Source: Garcia nutans (lineage: Eukaryota > Streptophyta > Magnoliopsida > Malpighiales > Euphorbiaceae). Taken from it: a stretch of DNA of 64,000 nucleotides. The position numbers and the translations under genes are program-made. The notes beneath the pieces are model-generated. The model did no database searches. It had not been told where the DNA came from and saw only the letters and a list, made by a program, of their open reading frames with translations. The stretch lies in contig CANTUV010000004.1 in assembly GCA_947685225.1 (NCBI GenBank), positions 15,655,001 to 15,719,000 of the forward strand, in the 5' to 3' direction. Shown here piece by piece: positions 9,433 through 21,705 of the stretch. The number at the start of each line of letters is the position of its first letter. The first letter of the stretch is position 1.

Positions 9433-10920
9433 TATTGCTAGGATGAAAATAATAAAAGTAATAATCAGAGATGTTTCTTTTCCTTTTATAATTTGTCATC
9501 ACCTTTTGCTATTGTGTTTATTTGTTTCATCCATATATGGTCAAATACTTATAACAATGCACATAGAATAATTTTAATATTAATTCTGTTTTATTAAATT
9601 GGGGAACAACCAAACATAAAGCAGCATACACTAGATCACTTTTGTTGCCAACTAGCCCTTTCGGGTTTTCTATTTGACAATTTTCTCTCATTTAGCCCTA
9701 ATTGTTGCCTACCCCGCCCTTTCAGGTTTTCGGAACTAGCAGACTGCTCTAACTTTTGCCTAGGCTGCCCTTTTGAGTTTTCAACCTAGCGAGCTCTTTT
9801 TTCTTTTTCTCCTTTTTTTTTTCCTTTTTTTACATATAAAACCTCTTCAACCAGTCAATGTTCACTGGTTCACTAAATTCGTTCCCGTCCATGGCTGATA
9901 ACTTCACTACACCCTTATTCATGACTTTTTCATAACATATGGACCTTCCCAGCTAGGCCTAAACTTCCCTCTTGGATCAGATACATTAGGCTTACATTGT
10001 TTCAACACAAAATCCCCGATGCTGAGTTTTCTAATCTTAACCCTTCTACTGTAGGCCCGAGCTATCTTCCTTTGATACAGTTGAAGATGATACAGTGCTT
10101 TTAATCTTCTCTCCTCTAGTAAAGCTAACTGTGTGTATCTGCTCACTACCCATTCCGTTTTGGGTAGTTCAGCTTCCAAGATCACTCTTAATGACTTGAT
10201 CTCAATTTCAATTGGCAACACTGCTTCCATCCCGTAAACTAAAGAGAACAGTGTCATTCAAATCTGTGAGTGCACACTTGTTCTATATCTCCACAAAGCA
10301 AAAGGAAGCATCTTTGACCAATCCCTGTATGTCTTGGTCATCTTGGATAGAATTTGCTCAATTGTCTTATTTTTTGCTTCTACCACACCATTAGCCTTTT
10401 GTCTATAAGGAGAGGATTGGTGATGATGGATTTGGTACTTCGAGAATAAGTCCTTAACTGCTCCTTGAAACTGTATCCCATTGTCAGATAACACACTGTG
10501 CGGGACCCCATACCTGCAGATGAGGTTCTTTTCAATGAATCTAGCCATCTGACTTGCCCTCAGTTTGTTGAAGGATTCGGCTTCAACCCATTTTGAAAAA
10601 TAATCTACCACTACTACAATGAAATGGTGACCGTTTGAGGCTGTCGGATGTATCTCTCCTATAATGTCGATACCCCAAGTGGCAAAGGGCCAGGGTGAAG
10701 ACATGGAATGCAATTCTTCAGGAGGCATGTGATTCAAATTACCATACATTTGACATTATTTGCTTTTCTTTATGAACTCAATACAATCTATCTCCATGGT
10801 CAACCAGTAGTAACCTTGTCAAATTATCTTCTTAACTAGGGCCAAACCACTCATGCGTGGACCGCAACTTCCCGCATGTATTTCTGACATGATATACTCC
10901 ACTTTAGGAACTTCCTGCAG
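9433..10920 (-). pseudogene. pol: Tat/Ogre-type integrase and pol C-terminus remnant
   Basis: Read on the minus strand from 10920 the remnant shows a broken HHCC zinc domain (EIHAG...CGP near 10880, QGYYWLTME near 10800, then a stop replacing one C before CQMYG). The integrase core follows: WPFATWGIDIIGEI, then DYFSKWVEAE, then LSDNGIQF (second D) and the KANGVVEAKNKT segment carrying the glutamate. Further on are FSLVYGMEAVLPIE and a GDFVLKQ C-terminal segment (9919-10257). A frameshifted tail with DGNEFSEPVNIDWLKRF and the K/R-rich ending typical of Tat polyproteins reaches about 9640. Stops interrupt the zinc region and the core-to-C-terminal boundary near 10258. From 9640 to 9433 I see only non-coding sequence, probably its 3' untranslated part. 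RT, protease and gag are absent. Confidence 0.8.
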
Positions 10921-11221
10921 TGAATTGGCCACAAGCTTGTGGCCAATTCGCCCGCAAGAAATTTCTGTGGTGAATTGGCCCAAGCCAATTCACTTTCGGC
11001 GATGAAAAATTTCATTGCCGATTTTTTCGTCGCCGATTTTTATTTATTTATTTATTTATATATTAAATTTACTAACATTCCCTTTTTATTTTTATTAAAA
11101 ATTATAAATAATAAATAATAAATTTTAAAATATATATTATTTAATTAAAATACCACAAAAATTATTTTGGACTATATAAAAAAATATCGGACCAGACTGG
11201 GTCAAAAATTAAAGGTCTACA
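10921..11221 (-). repeat. First about 300 nt of an LTR-T, reverse strand, fused to integrase
   Basis: The reverse complement begins TGTAGACC and matches the start of the solo LTR-T at 15686. It stops at 10921, where integrase coding sequence begins directly, so about 1.9 kb of LTR plus the leader, gag, protease, RT and RNase H are missing. The junction lies at the edge of a 28-bp perfect palindrome (10922-10949). Confidence 0.75.
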
Positions 11222-12291
11222 CACATTTTGGTTGAAAAATGTGTTAAGCTACTTGATACATTGCTTATGTATGAATAATGTGCTATGACATTTGTAATGT
11301 CATATATGTGTTAAATGCATTATGAAAAGCCATTGATAATGGCTAAACTGTGTAAAATGTGAAATATGTGTATTATGTGAAAATGGCCCAAAGCGTTTGG
11401 GTAATGCCATTTGTTGTGTATGCATTAAGTGCATTGTTTAAAAGCCATTGGTATTGGCTAGATTACATTAAATGTGATTAATATGTGAATTATGTTGAAA
11501 TACCCAAAGTAATTGGGTAATGTGTTGTAAATGTAAAAATGTGGTATAATGTAATCAGATATGTGGAAACATAATGAAATGAATTTATATCAATATAAAT
11601 GAGAAATTTGAATAAATTGTGTACCTAGTATGTTATTCAATTTTTAGATTTTTGTGCTTGGCGGCATGCTTATGATTTTCCTACGGGCTAGATGCTGGGG
11701 GTCTCTGTGGAAATGTTTTTGAGGTGAAATGACCAGGTCGTAAGCCTCAAAAACATGTCCTTGAAGCTGGGCTGGGTGAAATGACCGGGTCGTAAGCTCA
11801 GACCTAGTTGGACTATTACATTGATATTTTGCCTATGGGACTAGACACATGGTGTCATTATAGACCAAAATAGTAACTCTGAAATTTGAATAGTATATGA
11901 GTTATCTTTGGGCCCATGTTTGTGTTTATTTTTACGTGAATTGTGGATTATGAAATATTTAAAAAGTATGGGTGAAATAATGATTTGAAATTATTTGGGA
12001 GTGTTTTTTGATACAGGTTATGCTTTGCTGAATTTTAGGAATGTCCAAATTACAGATAAAACTCTAGCAAATTTTTCCAGAGATTTTCATATAAAATGTT
12101 TATTTTGGGTTCCTATAATAAGTAAAGAATATTTATATACTATTTAATTTTATATATTTAGTATTTGAAATTTTAAATCAAAAATGTGAAAATTTTTATT
12201 AAACCGGTCTGTGATATTTTTATACCGTATATGCGTATTTTACATATGCTGAAAATATGTATTGTATATATATAGGGTATAAGGGTGTACA
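11222..12291 (+). repeat. 5' LTR-A of copy 2, 3' part only
   Basis: Matches LTR-A from the position equivalent to about 20860 in the solo LTR-H onward, and ends gggtgtaca before the PBS. The 5' part is missing. An internal deletion of about 420 nt at about 11965-11972 joins sequences that share aagtat and removes the double stem-loop and donor-like site. Confidence 0.8.
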
Positions 12292-12298
12292 TTTGTTT

Positions 12299-12311
12299 TG
12301 GTATCAGAGCC
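12299..12311 (+). other. Primer binding site, initiator tRNA-Met type (copy 2)
   Basis: tggtatcagagcc, 7 nt after the LTR end. Confidence 0.9.
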
Positions 12312-12460
12312 TAGGTTTGAGATTCTCGATCTAAGTGGGTTGATAGAGAGAGAAAATGGGGGATTTGAAAATAGTTTTCAATTATAATACATGCATTGGC
12401 ACTGGTAGTTTCTGATCTTTGATATAGTAATTTCTGTTGTGTTTGCAGAGATAGGTAGTT

Positions 12461-15400
12461 ATGGCGCCTCAGACGCATCAGTCTATAGAGGGTAGTGAAA
12501 AGAGTGTGGCTCTTAATGAGGGTAGAGATGGAGCTAGAGTTGTGTCTGCTAGTGAGGCATCTGTTTCTGTGCCTGTGAGACCAACAGTTGATGAGATATT
12601 GCCTGGCTAGGTATGGCATATGATAGAGTTGTTGAGGCAGGCTCCAATTCAGCAGTCGCCGCCGGCTCAGCCATAGCCGTAGTTGCCGATGAGGAAGTAT
12701 GATAAGCTGAGAAAGTTCAGAGCTGAGGACTTTGTTGGTACTATAGACCCTACTGTAGCAGAGCAATGGCTAGACATGGTTTAAAGAGTGTTCATTCAGT
12801 TGCAGGCTAGTCCAAAAGAGAAGTTTGATTATGCTAGATCTCTTCTGCAGAGGGATGCATATGATAGGTGGAAGACTGTTCCACATGCTTTGGATGATCC
12901 ACCGGTCCTGACTTATGATGATTTCTTATGGGAATTTGAGCAAACGTATACTCCGAGGGAGTATAAGGATGCAAAGAAGTTGGAGTTCCTGAGTCTGAGA
13001 CAGGATACCAGGATAGTGACAGAGTATGAGATCGAGTTTATCCGGTTGAGTCATTATGCTGGTGGGATCATTTCTGATGAGATTGACAGGTGCAGGAGAT
13101 TTGAGGAGGGACTGAGACCCTCTATCATGTGTATCATAGCAGGCTTTCTGTATAAAGATTTTTCTTAGTTGGTTGCAGCTGCCAGGAGTGTAGAGAGAGC
13201 ATAGGGTCTTGCAGCAGCTGCCAGGGTTGAGGAGATCAGAGCTAGGAGACACCAGAGTGAGGCAGGGTCTTCATTAGTGAAGAGAGGCCGAGGATGATAT
13301 TTTTAGAGGTTCAATAGGGGCCAGGGGCAGTTCGGTAGGTCAGTACTACAGCACAGACAGAGATAGAGACCTGTAGTTTCAATGGCTAGTGCTCCAACCC
13401 CAGTAGCTCAAAGCCTTACTCCACTTACTTGTGCTCATTATGGTAAAGTACGCGGAGGTGTCTACTGGTGGAGAGGTGCTTCAGGAGTGTATTTTAGATG
13501 TGGGTCATTAGGCCATTTTATCAGAGATTGTCCAGAGCCACTAGAGGATAGACAGGAAGATACTACAGCTTCTCAACCCAATTTCAGAGGGGGTCATGGT
13601 GGAAGAGGTTTTGGTAGAGCTGGTCAATCTGGGACTAGTCAGAGAGGAGGTTCTACAGCTGGAGGTAGCAGACCAGATGAAGCAGGGCCATCACAGCGGG
13701 TTTATGTGATGCATAGGCAGCCACATGCTTCAGCTATTATTGCTTGTACTTTCACTTTATTTGGTACTTCAGTTCTTACATTATTAGACCCTGGGTCGAC
13801 TCATTCTTACATTAGTGCAACCATCTTGCCTGTGAGTGATTTGTATTATGAGTCCTTAGGATTTTATATTTTGGTCACAAACCCTTTAGAGCATAGTGTT
13901 GTGGTGAGAAGGGTGCACCATAATAGCCCAAGTGTTGTTCAGGATGAGGAATTTCTTAGTGACCTGATTGAGATGTCTTTCAGGGAGTATGATATGATTT
14001 TCGGCATGGATCTGTTATCCAGGCATGGGGCTGTGGTAGATTGTCAGAAGGAACGTGTTACTTTGAGAACATGTGATGGAATGGATGTGATGGTATCTAA
14101 TGAGAAGAGGTATCTTTAACCCATGTTTGTTTCAACTGTTTTAGCTAGGAGAATGATTCAAAAGGGATGTGAGGCTTATCTTGCTCCTGTAGTAGATACT
14201 AGAGTAGTGGGGTCCCAACTTGACAGTATACCCACAGTTGCCGAGTTTCCAGATATTTTTCCTGATGAGTTGCTAGGGGTACCTCCTGAAAGAGAAGTGG
14301 ACTTTGGTATCGATTTGTTGCCTGGTACTACTCCCATCTCTATTACTCCTTATCGTATGGCACCTGCTGAGTTGAGAGAGTTGAAGGTGCAGTTGCAGGA
14401 GTTATTGGAAAAAGGGTTCGTCCGCCCTATTGTGTCCTCGTAGGGAGCGCCTGTGTTGTTTGTGAAGAAGAAAGATGGCACCTTGAGATTGTGTATTGAT
14501 TATAGGCAGTTGAATAAGGTGACCATCAAGAACAAGTATTCTTTGCCTCGAATAGATGATCTCTTTGATCAGTTGAAGGAAGCAGCAGTATTCTCTAAGA
14601 TTGATATGAGATCAAGGTACCATCAGATGAGAGTCAGAGATGTGGATTTACCCAAGACAGCTTTTTGCATGAGGTATGGGCATTATGATTTTTGGTGATG
14701 CCCTTTGGATTGACAAATGCACCAGCAACTTTTATAGATTTGATGAATAGGGTGTTCTGACCATATTTAGATCAATTTGTGGTGGTCTTCATTGATGACA
14801 TTTTGGTGTATTTGCATAACGAGGAGGATCATGATAGGCATTTGCTTATTGTGTTGCAAACTCTAAGAGAGAAGCAGTTGTATGCTAAGCTATCTAAGTG
14901 TGAGTTCTGGCTTGATCAAGTAGCTTTTCTTATTCATGTGGTTTCAGCAGAGGGTATTAGAGTTGATCATAGTAAAGTTGAGGCTATTTTGAATTGGAGT
15001 CCATCGAAGACTGTGACAGAGGTTAGAAGTTTTCTAGGTTTGGCAGGCTATTATCATCGATTTGTGAAGGGTTTTTCTATGATAGCTACACCACTCACCA
15101 GATTGCTTCGGAAAGGGGTTAGAATTGTGTGGACAAATCAGTGTCAGGCGAGTTTTGAGCAGTCGAGGGAGATGTTGACTTAGGCTCTTGTCCTTACCCT
15201 GCCTGTGGAAGGTAAACCATATGTGATATACAGTGATGCTTCACATAGTGGTTTAGGTTGTGTTCTGATGTAGGAGGGTAGAGTCATTGCTTATGCCTCT
15301 CGACAGTTGAAGCCACATGAGCTGAATTACCCGACACATGATTTGGAGCTTACAGCCATAGTTTTTGCCTTGAAGATTTGGTGGCATTACTTGTATGGGG

Positions 15401-15685
15401 AAAAGTGTTTCATTTACATGGATCACAAGAGTTTGAAATACCTGGGTGTTCAGTAAGAGCTGAATCTTCGGAAGAGACGGTGGTTAGAGTTGATTAAAGA
15501 CTACGACTATTTGATTGATTATCATCCTGGTAAGGCAAATGTTGTTGCTGATGCCTTGAGTCGAAAGTCTTTGGCAGGTTTGACTACTTTTCACTCTCAT
15601 TGATTGTTGAGTTGAGAGCATTGCATGCTAGATTTGAGTCTTGTGATGATGGTGCTTTGATGGCTCAGTTGCAGTTGAGGCCAGT
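12461..15685 (+). pseudogene. gag-pol: Decayed gag-protease-RT-RNase H of copy 2
   Basis: ATG at 12461 follows the TTTGCAG leader motif (12442-12448). In-frame stops begin early (tag near 12608) and recur. Recognisable parts are the Gag domain (12788-13168), zinc knuckle CGSLGHFIRDC near 13500, protease DPGSTHS near 13790, the protease-RT linker and RT start (14123-14698), the RT catalytic loop FIDD near 14790 and RNase H to about 15590. One frame is kept from 12461 to about 14698, with nonsense codons only; a 1-nt loss near 14690 then shifts the frame. Several stops look like C-to-T or G-to-A changes (for example a Trp codon to tag near 14441). Solo LTR-T cuts the gene just after RNase H. 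Confidence 0.85.
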
Positions 15686-17839
15686 TGTAGACCCTTAATT
15701 TTTAACCCAGTCCGGTCCAATATATTTTAGTTAGTCCAAAATAATTTTTATGGAATCTTGATTAATTTTAATATTTATTTTAGTAAAAAATGGTAAAGAT
15801 TTTAAAAAAATATCGGCGATGAAAAAATCATCGCCGAAAGTTAGCGCGGGCCAGTGGGCATTTTGCCCGCAGAAGTTTTTTGCGGGCAAAATGGCCCGCA
15901 GGCCAATTCGTCCGCCATTACCACAGCCAGCTGCGGTAGCTTTTTTGCCAGCGCAATTTTTTCCTAGCAATTTTTTTTTTGCCAGTGAAATTTTTTCGAC
16001 GCAAATTTTCTGAAACCTAATACAATTAGGTTTCGGTTTCCTTTTCTTAATGAATGTTATATGCCGTGAGTAACTAGAATTAACCATAGAAATCTTCTAT
16101 AAATAAGGACTAAAACAACACAAAAAAAGGGAGGAGAAATTGATTAAGAAATTGGGACGAAAATCTGAAGAAAAATTGAAACCGAAACTGAGGAGGAAAA
16201 GCTTTGAATCAATCCGATTTTTTGAGAGAGAAAACAAACAATTCAAGCAATTCAAAACAAAGCTTGTCTTTGTTTTTGTTAACCCAAGAAGAAATTTTTG
16301 GTGGAACCAACAAATGGAGGTATGCATCAATTGTCTAAATTCTATCCTTCACAGTAGCTTAATCATCTAATTGTATCTTTTAATTCAAAAACCTAAGAAC
16401 CCTAATTCACCTTTTCTAAAGTTTAAAAACCTTAATTCGTTGCTTTGTTTTCCAAAAAGATTCAAATTATTATTTTTGTTTCTCCAAAATCTCAAAACCC
16501 TAATTTGCATCCCAAATTTTCAAAATCCTAAATTCAGTTCTGTTTCTTTCCAAAAGCCATATAAACATCTTTTTTACTTCTGTAAACTTTAAATTGTTTT
16601 TTTTATTTTCATAAAACTTCATAAAATTATCAATTATTTTTCCAAATTCTAAAAACTAATTCATTCTCCGAAACCCTAATTCAAAAATCCTAAAACTCTA
16701 ATTCAACTCCAAAACCCAAAACAGTGAACCCTAACCCCCTTAAAACCTTAAACTCTAATTTTTCTAAACCCTAATCCTTTAAAACTTTAAAAACCATATA
16801 AACATAAATGTTATAATTTTACACAGTAAGCTTAAAAAACATAATTCAGTAGCTAATAGTCATAATTTAAATGTTTTGAAGAGCCCAAACTCTAATTTCT
16901 TGATTTTACATCACAAACCCTAATTTTGTTAATCAAAGAATTTTATCAACTTCTTGAATCATAAAACTTTAATTCATTTTAATTCTCTTAAAATCATAGT
17001 AGCTTAAACCCATAAAATTTGAAAACCCTAAACACATGGAATAAAGAATCTTAAATAGAAACAGTAGACCTGATTTGAATTTTTATTTGCCTTATTCAAT
17101 TTTATATTTGATTATGCTTTGATTTATTTTATATGCTTTAATTTATTTAAGTTCAATGCTTGGTTTATTTAATTTATCATGAATGGATGTTTACTTTCTA
17201 TTGATATTTAATATTTTTGATGAATGATTTATTTATTATGAATGGTTATTTACTTTTATCGATTTATTTAGATTTCCAAATGTTGTAAGAGGTATGTTTC
17301 CACTTGATGGGTACCTCATTAGTTAAATATCATGGAATTTAAATTGCTTTTCTAGTTTAGAACCAATGTAAAGGACATGTTTCTACCTTTCGGTGGGTGG
17401 ACTATTTAGGCATGGGATGTAAGGACATGTTTCCATCCTTGGAAGGGTGTCCATTTAATTGTTTTGTTTGGACATTGTTTTGATTTTCAATATATCGAAG
17501 CTTTATTTATATTGTGTGTAGTATGGATAATGTTGTTATATTTAAGAATTTTATAATATTAAGACCTATAAAGGAGGCCGGTTCCAATGTACCGGGCATT
17601 GCGGGGGTGCTGGGCTATTTCTCACCTTCCCCACACATTCCTAACTTTCTAAACCCATTAGGGGGTTGGGGATTCCTTAGGAATTGAGTCATCCACCCCT
17701 TTCTTTTTCCTGGCTCGTCCGAGTGGCTACTCCATTTTCTCCGGACTTAGATCCGTGTTCTCTAAGGCCCCTAGACTAAACAGTGCCGAAGTCGCAAGAA
17801 CTATTCCACCAGGAGTGGGGGCGAAAATCCCCGCTCACA
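15686..17839 (+). mobile_element. Solo LTR-T, complete, with target duplication ccagt
   Basis: Begins TGTAGACCC and ends CCGCTCACA (2154 bp). ccagt at 15681-15685 is repeated at 17840-17844, and removing the insert joins two halves of the copy 2 pol reading. There is no internal region, so this is a solo LTR left by LTR-LTR recombination. It is the best full-length reference for LTR-T. Near its start are two strong hairpins (15813-15837 and 15856-15897). The LTR start and end resemble Tat/Ogre elements. Confidence 0.95.
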
Positions 17840-19206
17840 CCAGTCTTTTTGGATCATATTAGGGAGGCTCAGTTGGCAGATGAGAGAATTTAGAAAATTG
17901 TGTTAGTATGTCAGAAGGGAGAGAGTCAAGATTTTTTTTTGTGAGGGGTGATGACAGTCTATGGTACAGAGATAGGTTTTGTATTCCTGATAATGCATAA
18001 TTGAAAAGGATGATATTAGAGGTAGCACATCAGTCACTTTTTGCTATGCACCCTGTGAATACCAAGATGTATTAGGACTTGAAGCAACATTATTGGTGGT
18101 CAAATTTAAAGAAAGACATAGCAGAGTTTGTATCCAGATGTCTCACTTGCCAGAGAGTGAAGGCTGGGCACCAGATTCCTTCAGGGTTGCTCCAACCTTT
18201 ATCAGTGCCAGAGTGTAAATGGGAGTGAGTGACGATGGATTTTGTGACTGGACTGTTTTTGACCCAGAAGAAGCATGATGTAATCTGGGTGATAGTTGAT
18301 TAGATGATGAAGAAATCTCATTTTCTTCCAATTTGGATGGATTATTCTCTTAAGAGGTTGGTTGAGTTGTATATCAGTGAGATAGTGAGGTTGCATGGAG
18401 TCCCAGTTTCTTTCCTGTCAGATTGAGATCCTCGATTTACTTTGAGATTTTGGAGGAGTTTTCATGATGCTTTGGGTTCTCGATTGTATTTTAGTACTAT
18501 TTTTCATCCTCAGACAGATAGGTAGCCAGAGAAAGTGATACAGATTCTAGAGGATATGTTGAAGAGCTACATCATTGATTTTACTGGGAATTGGGACAGA
18601 GTTTTGTCACTAATTGAGTTTGCTTATAACAATAGTCATTAGTCCAGTATTGGGATGGCTCCTTATGAGGCCTGGTATGGCAGGAGATGCAGGACACCTT
18701 TATATTGGATGAGGTTGGAAAAGTTAAAATAGTCGATCCCGATTTGATTAAGAAAACACAGAAGAGAAAGTAAAGGTGATTCAGGGTCATTTGAAAGCAG
18801 CTTCAGATCGACAGAAATTCTGTTCAGATTTGAAGAGAAGAGACATAGAGTTTAGTGCGGGAGATAAAGTGTTTCTGAAGGTGTCTCCATGGAAGAAGAT
18901 TCTGACGTTCGGTCGCAAAGGGAAGTTGAGTCCTCATTTCATAGGACCATATGAGGTGTTGGAGAGAGTTGGTCCAGTGGCTTATAGACTAGCTTTGCCA
19001 CCTGAGTTGGATCGCATTCATAATGTCTTCAAGTCTCGATGCTTCAGAGATACAGGTCTGACCCATCACATATCCTATTAATGGAGTCTATTGAGGTGAG
19101 TCCAGATTTGACTTACGAGGAATAACCAGTGGTAATTTTTGTAAGAGAGGTTAAAGAATTGAGGAATAAGAAGGTGCCACTTGTGAAATCCTTTGGAGAA
19201 ATCATG
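17840..19206 (+). pseudogene. gag-pol: Decayed integrase and chromodomain region of copy 2
   Basis: Resumes pol after the solo LTR. The zinc domain (CLTCQRVKAGHQ near 18150), the core segment equivalent to MDFVTG (near 18235), the DNA-binding C-terminal segment (18776-19081, with GDKVFLKVSPWKK and GPYEVLERVG) and the beginning of the chromodomain region can be followed with many stops and frameshifts. The reading breaks at the LTR-H insertion inside the chromodomain codons, and the remainder is at 22325. Confidence 0.8.
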
Positions 19207-21236
19207 TGTCATATCCGTGATTTTGGAGAAATTAAATAAGTACTTGGAGATATAAAAGTTATATATACGCAATATATATACCTAGTGTATATATAACATA
19301 TACATATGGTATATTAATTGAATATGTTGGATATATATATATATTACATACTTAATATATTTAATACATATATAAGGTACATTTGATGTGTATATAAGAT
19401 ACACATTATTTGTGCATATGTGTAATATCCCAATTTTTTTTAATTTCTAACTTTTGGAAAATTTGATAAAATATATTATAATTAAATTGGATAAATTAAA
19501 TTAATGGTTTTAAATGAGAAATGAAGGGATTTTAAATGAAAAAGAGGAATATATATGTGATATATATGTAAAATATATACAACATATAAAAGTCAACACT
19601 TTTAAAAGAAAAAGTCAAAAGTCAAATAAAAAAAGGGTATTTTGGTAATTAAATCTTAAAAATTTAAAATTATTAAATTAATTGAAAAATAAATAATTTT
19701 TGAATGGAAGAGGAATTTTTGGACTTTTAATTTATTAAATAAATAATTAAATACTTAATTATTAAATTAAATTAAATAATATATATATATGGTTGAAATT
19801 TAAAAGATTAAAGGAAAGAGAAAATCAAAAGCCATTTTCATCTTCTTCTTCCTCCTTGGCCGAAACCTCCATTGGTGGTGTCCAAGGAATTTTGCTCTTC
19901 CATACTCAATTTATTGCAGGATTTAACAAGTTTAAAGTTAATTTTTGGTGATTTCCACTAAATTTGGTAAGTTTCCAACTTCTTTCTTTGAATTCCATAG
20001 AAATTTTGATTATGTGTGATTTTGAATTTTTAAGTAGTATATTATAATTATTGGAATTGGTGTGTATGATGTTATTTTGGGTAGTTAATAATGATTTTAA
20101 GGTTAGATTGAAGAAATGGTTGAGTTTGGATAAGATTGGTGAAGAGAGAGAATTTAGGGTTATGTAATTTTTGGGGTTTTGAAATCAAGGTTTTTAATTG
20201 TGCAAATTAATTCCAAATGAGTTGTTTTGTTGCATAAAAAAGTATTTTAAAGGTAAAAATTTGATTTGGTTGTGTTTGGTTGGAGTTTGAGAATGGAAGT
20301 GTGATTTAGGGTATTGGAAAATGATTTTTTCCAAAGTTGTTGAATTGTATAATTTTATTGGTTTAATCTTGTTGTTTGGTGATATAAGTGATTAATATAA
20401 TCTTAAAATGATTATTGGATTGTGTTGGAATGGAAAACCTTCAATGGGGGAAGGTTATGCCATTTTAGGGTTTTGTGTATAAGAGTGTGTTTTTGAAATG
20501 TAAATGGTTTAAATGTATTAAAATATGTTTCTAATAATATAAATAAACTTAATATATTAAAATGAATGGCCTAGTATGAGAATCCAAAATTAAAGTGAGG
20601 CTAGCCTTAAATTTTGGATTTTTGCTTGGATGGGGATTAATTATGGTTAATATTAGAAATGCCATTAAATGTGATACTAAATGATTGTTTGCTATCACAT
20701 TTGGTTTAGGCATTGAGGCAAGTTGTTTTGCTTCATCCAAGTAGTGAAGGGCAAGTTGGAAGGATAGGATTGGATGTTATATTAAGCTTGTTTTGGTTGC
20801 TATTTGAGGTAAGTACAAACTTTGAATACATTGGTTATGTTTGCATGACATTTGGGCTTAACATATTTTAGTTGAAAAATGTGTTAAGCTATTTGATACA
20901 TTGGTTATGTATGAATAATGTGCTATGACATTTGTATTGTCATATATGTGTTAAATGCATTGTGAAAGGCCATTGATAATGGCTAAATTGTGTAAATGTG
21001 ATTAATATGTGAATTATGTGGAAATACCCAAAGTAATTGGGTAATGTGTTGTGAATGCAAAAATATGGTATAATGTAAGGAGATATGTGGAAACATAATG
21101 AAATGAATTGATATTGATATAAATGAGAAAAGTGAGAAAAGTGAGAAAAAGATGAGAAAATAAGGCAATGTGCCTAGCTTGAATATGTGACAATGAGAAA
21201 GAGATTGATAATGAGAAATATGAATAAATTATGTTC

Positions 21237-21513
21237 CTAGTATGTTATTCAATTTTCAGAGTTCTGTGTTTGGCGGCATGCCTATGATTTGCCTATGGGC
21301 TAGATGCTAGGCCTCACTGCGAAAATATTTTTGAGGTGAAATGACCGGGTCGTAAGCCTCAAAAACAAGTCCTTAAAGCTGGGCTGGGTGAAATGACCGG
21401 GTCAGATGCTTAGACCTAGTTGGACTATTACATTGATATTTTGCCTACAGAGCTAGACACATGGTGTCATTATAGACCAAAACAGTAATTCTAGAATTTG
21501 AATAGCATTTTAG
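21237..21513 (+). repeat. LTR module bounded by inverted repeats (LTR-A)
   Basis: The left arm (21237-21266, starting ctagtatgttattcaa) and the right arm (21483-21513, ending gaatagcattttag) are near-perfect inverted repeats. Inside are 'gaccgggtcgtaagc'-type short repeats. Confidence 0.65.
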
Positions 21514-21664
21514 TTATCTTTGGGCCCATTTTTGTGTTTATTTTATGTGAATTGTGGATTTTTTTAATATTTGAAAAGTATTAGAAAATGGAATGATATG
21601 ATATCCATAAGCATTTTGCATTGGCCTTACTTTACATTTTTATTATTATCAAAATTTGTACAGC

Positions 21665-21705
21665 TAAGCTTTTAGCTTAGCGCGAGTGTAATTCCTCGTG
21701 TAGGT
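21665..21705 (+). promoter_or_regulatory. Double stem-loop of LTR-A with donor-like TAG|GTGA
   Basis: Stem 1 is taagct-ttt-agctta; relative to LTR-D both arms changed together. Stem 2 is gcgcgag with ctcgtgt, again with a paired change plus G-U pairs. The donor CAG is TAG here. Confidence 0.6.
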
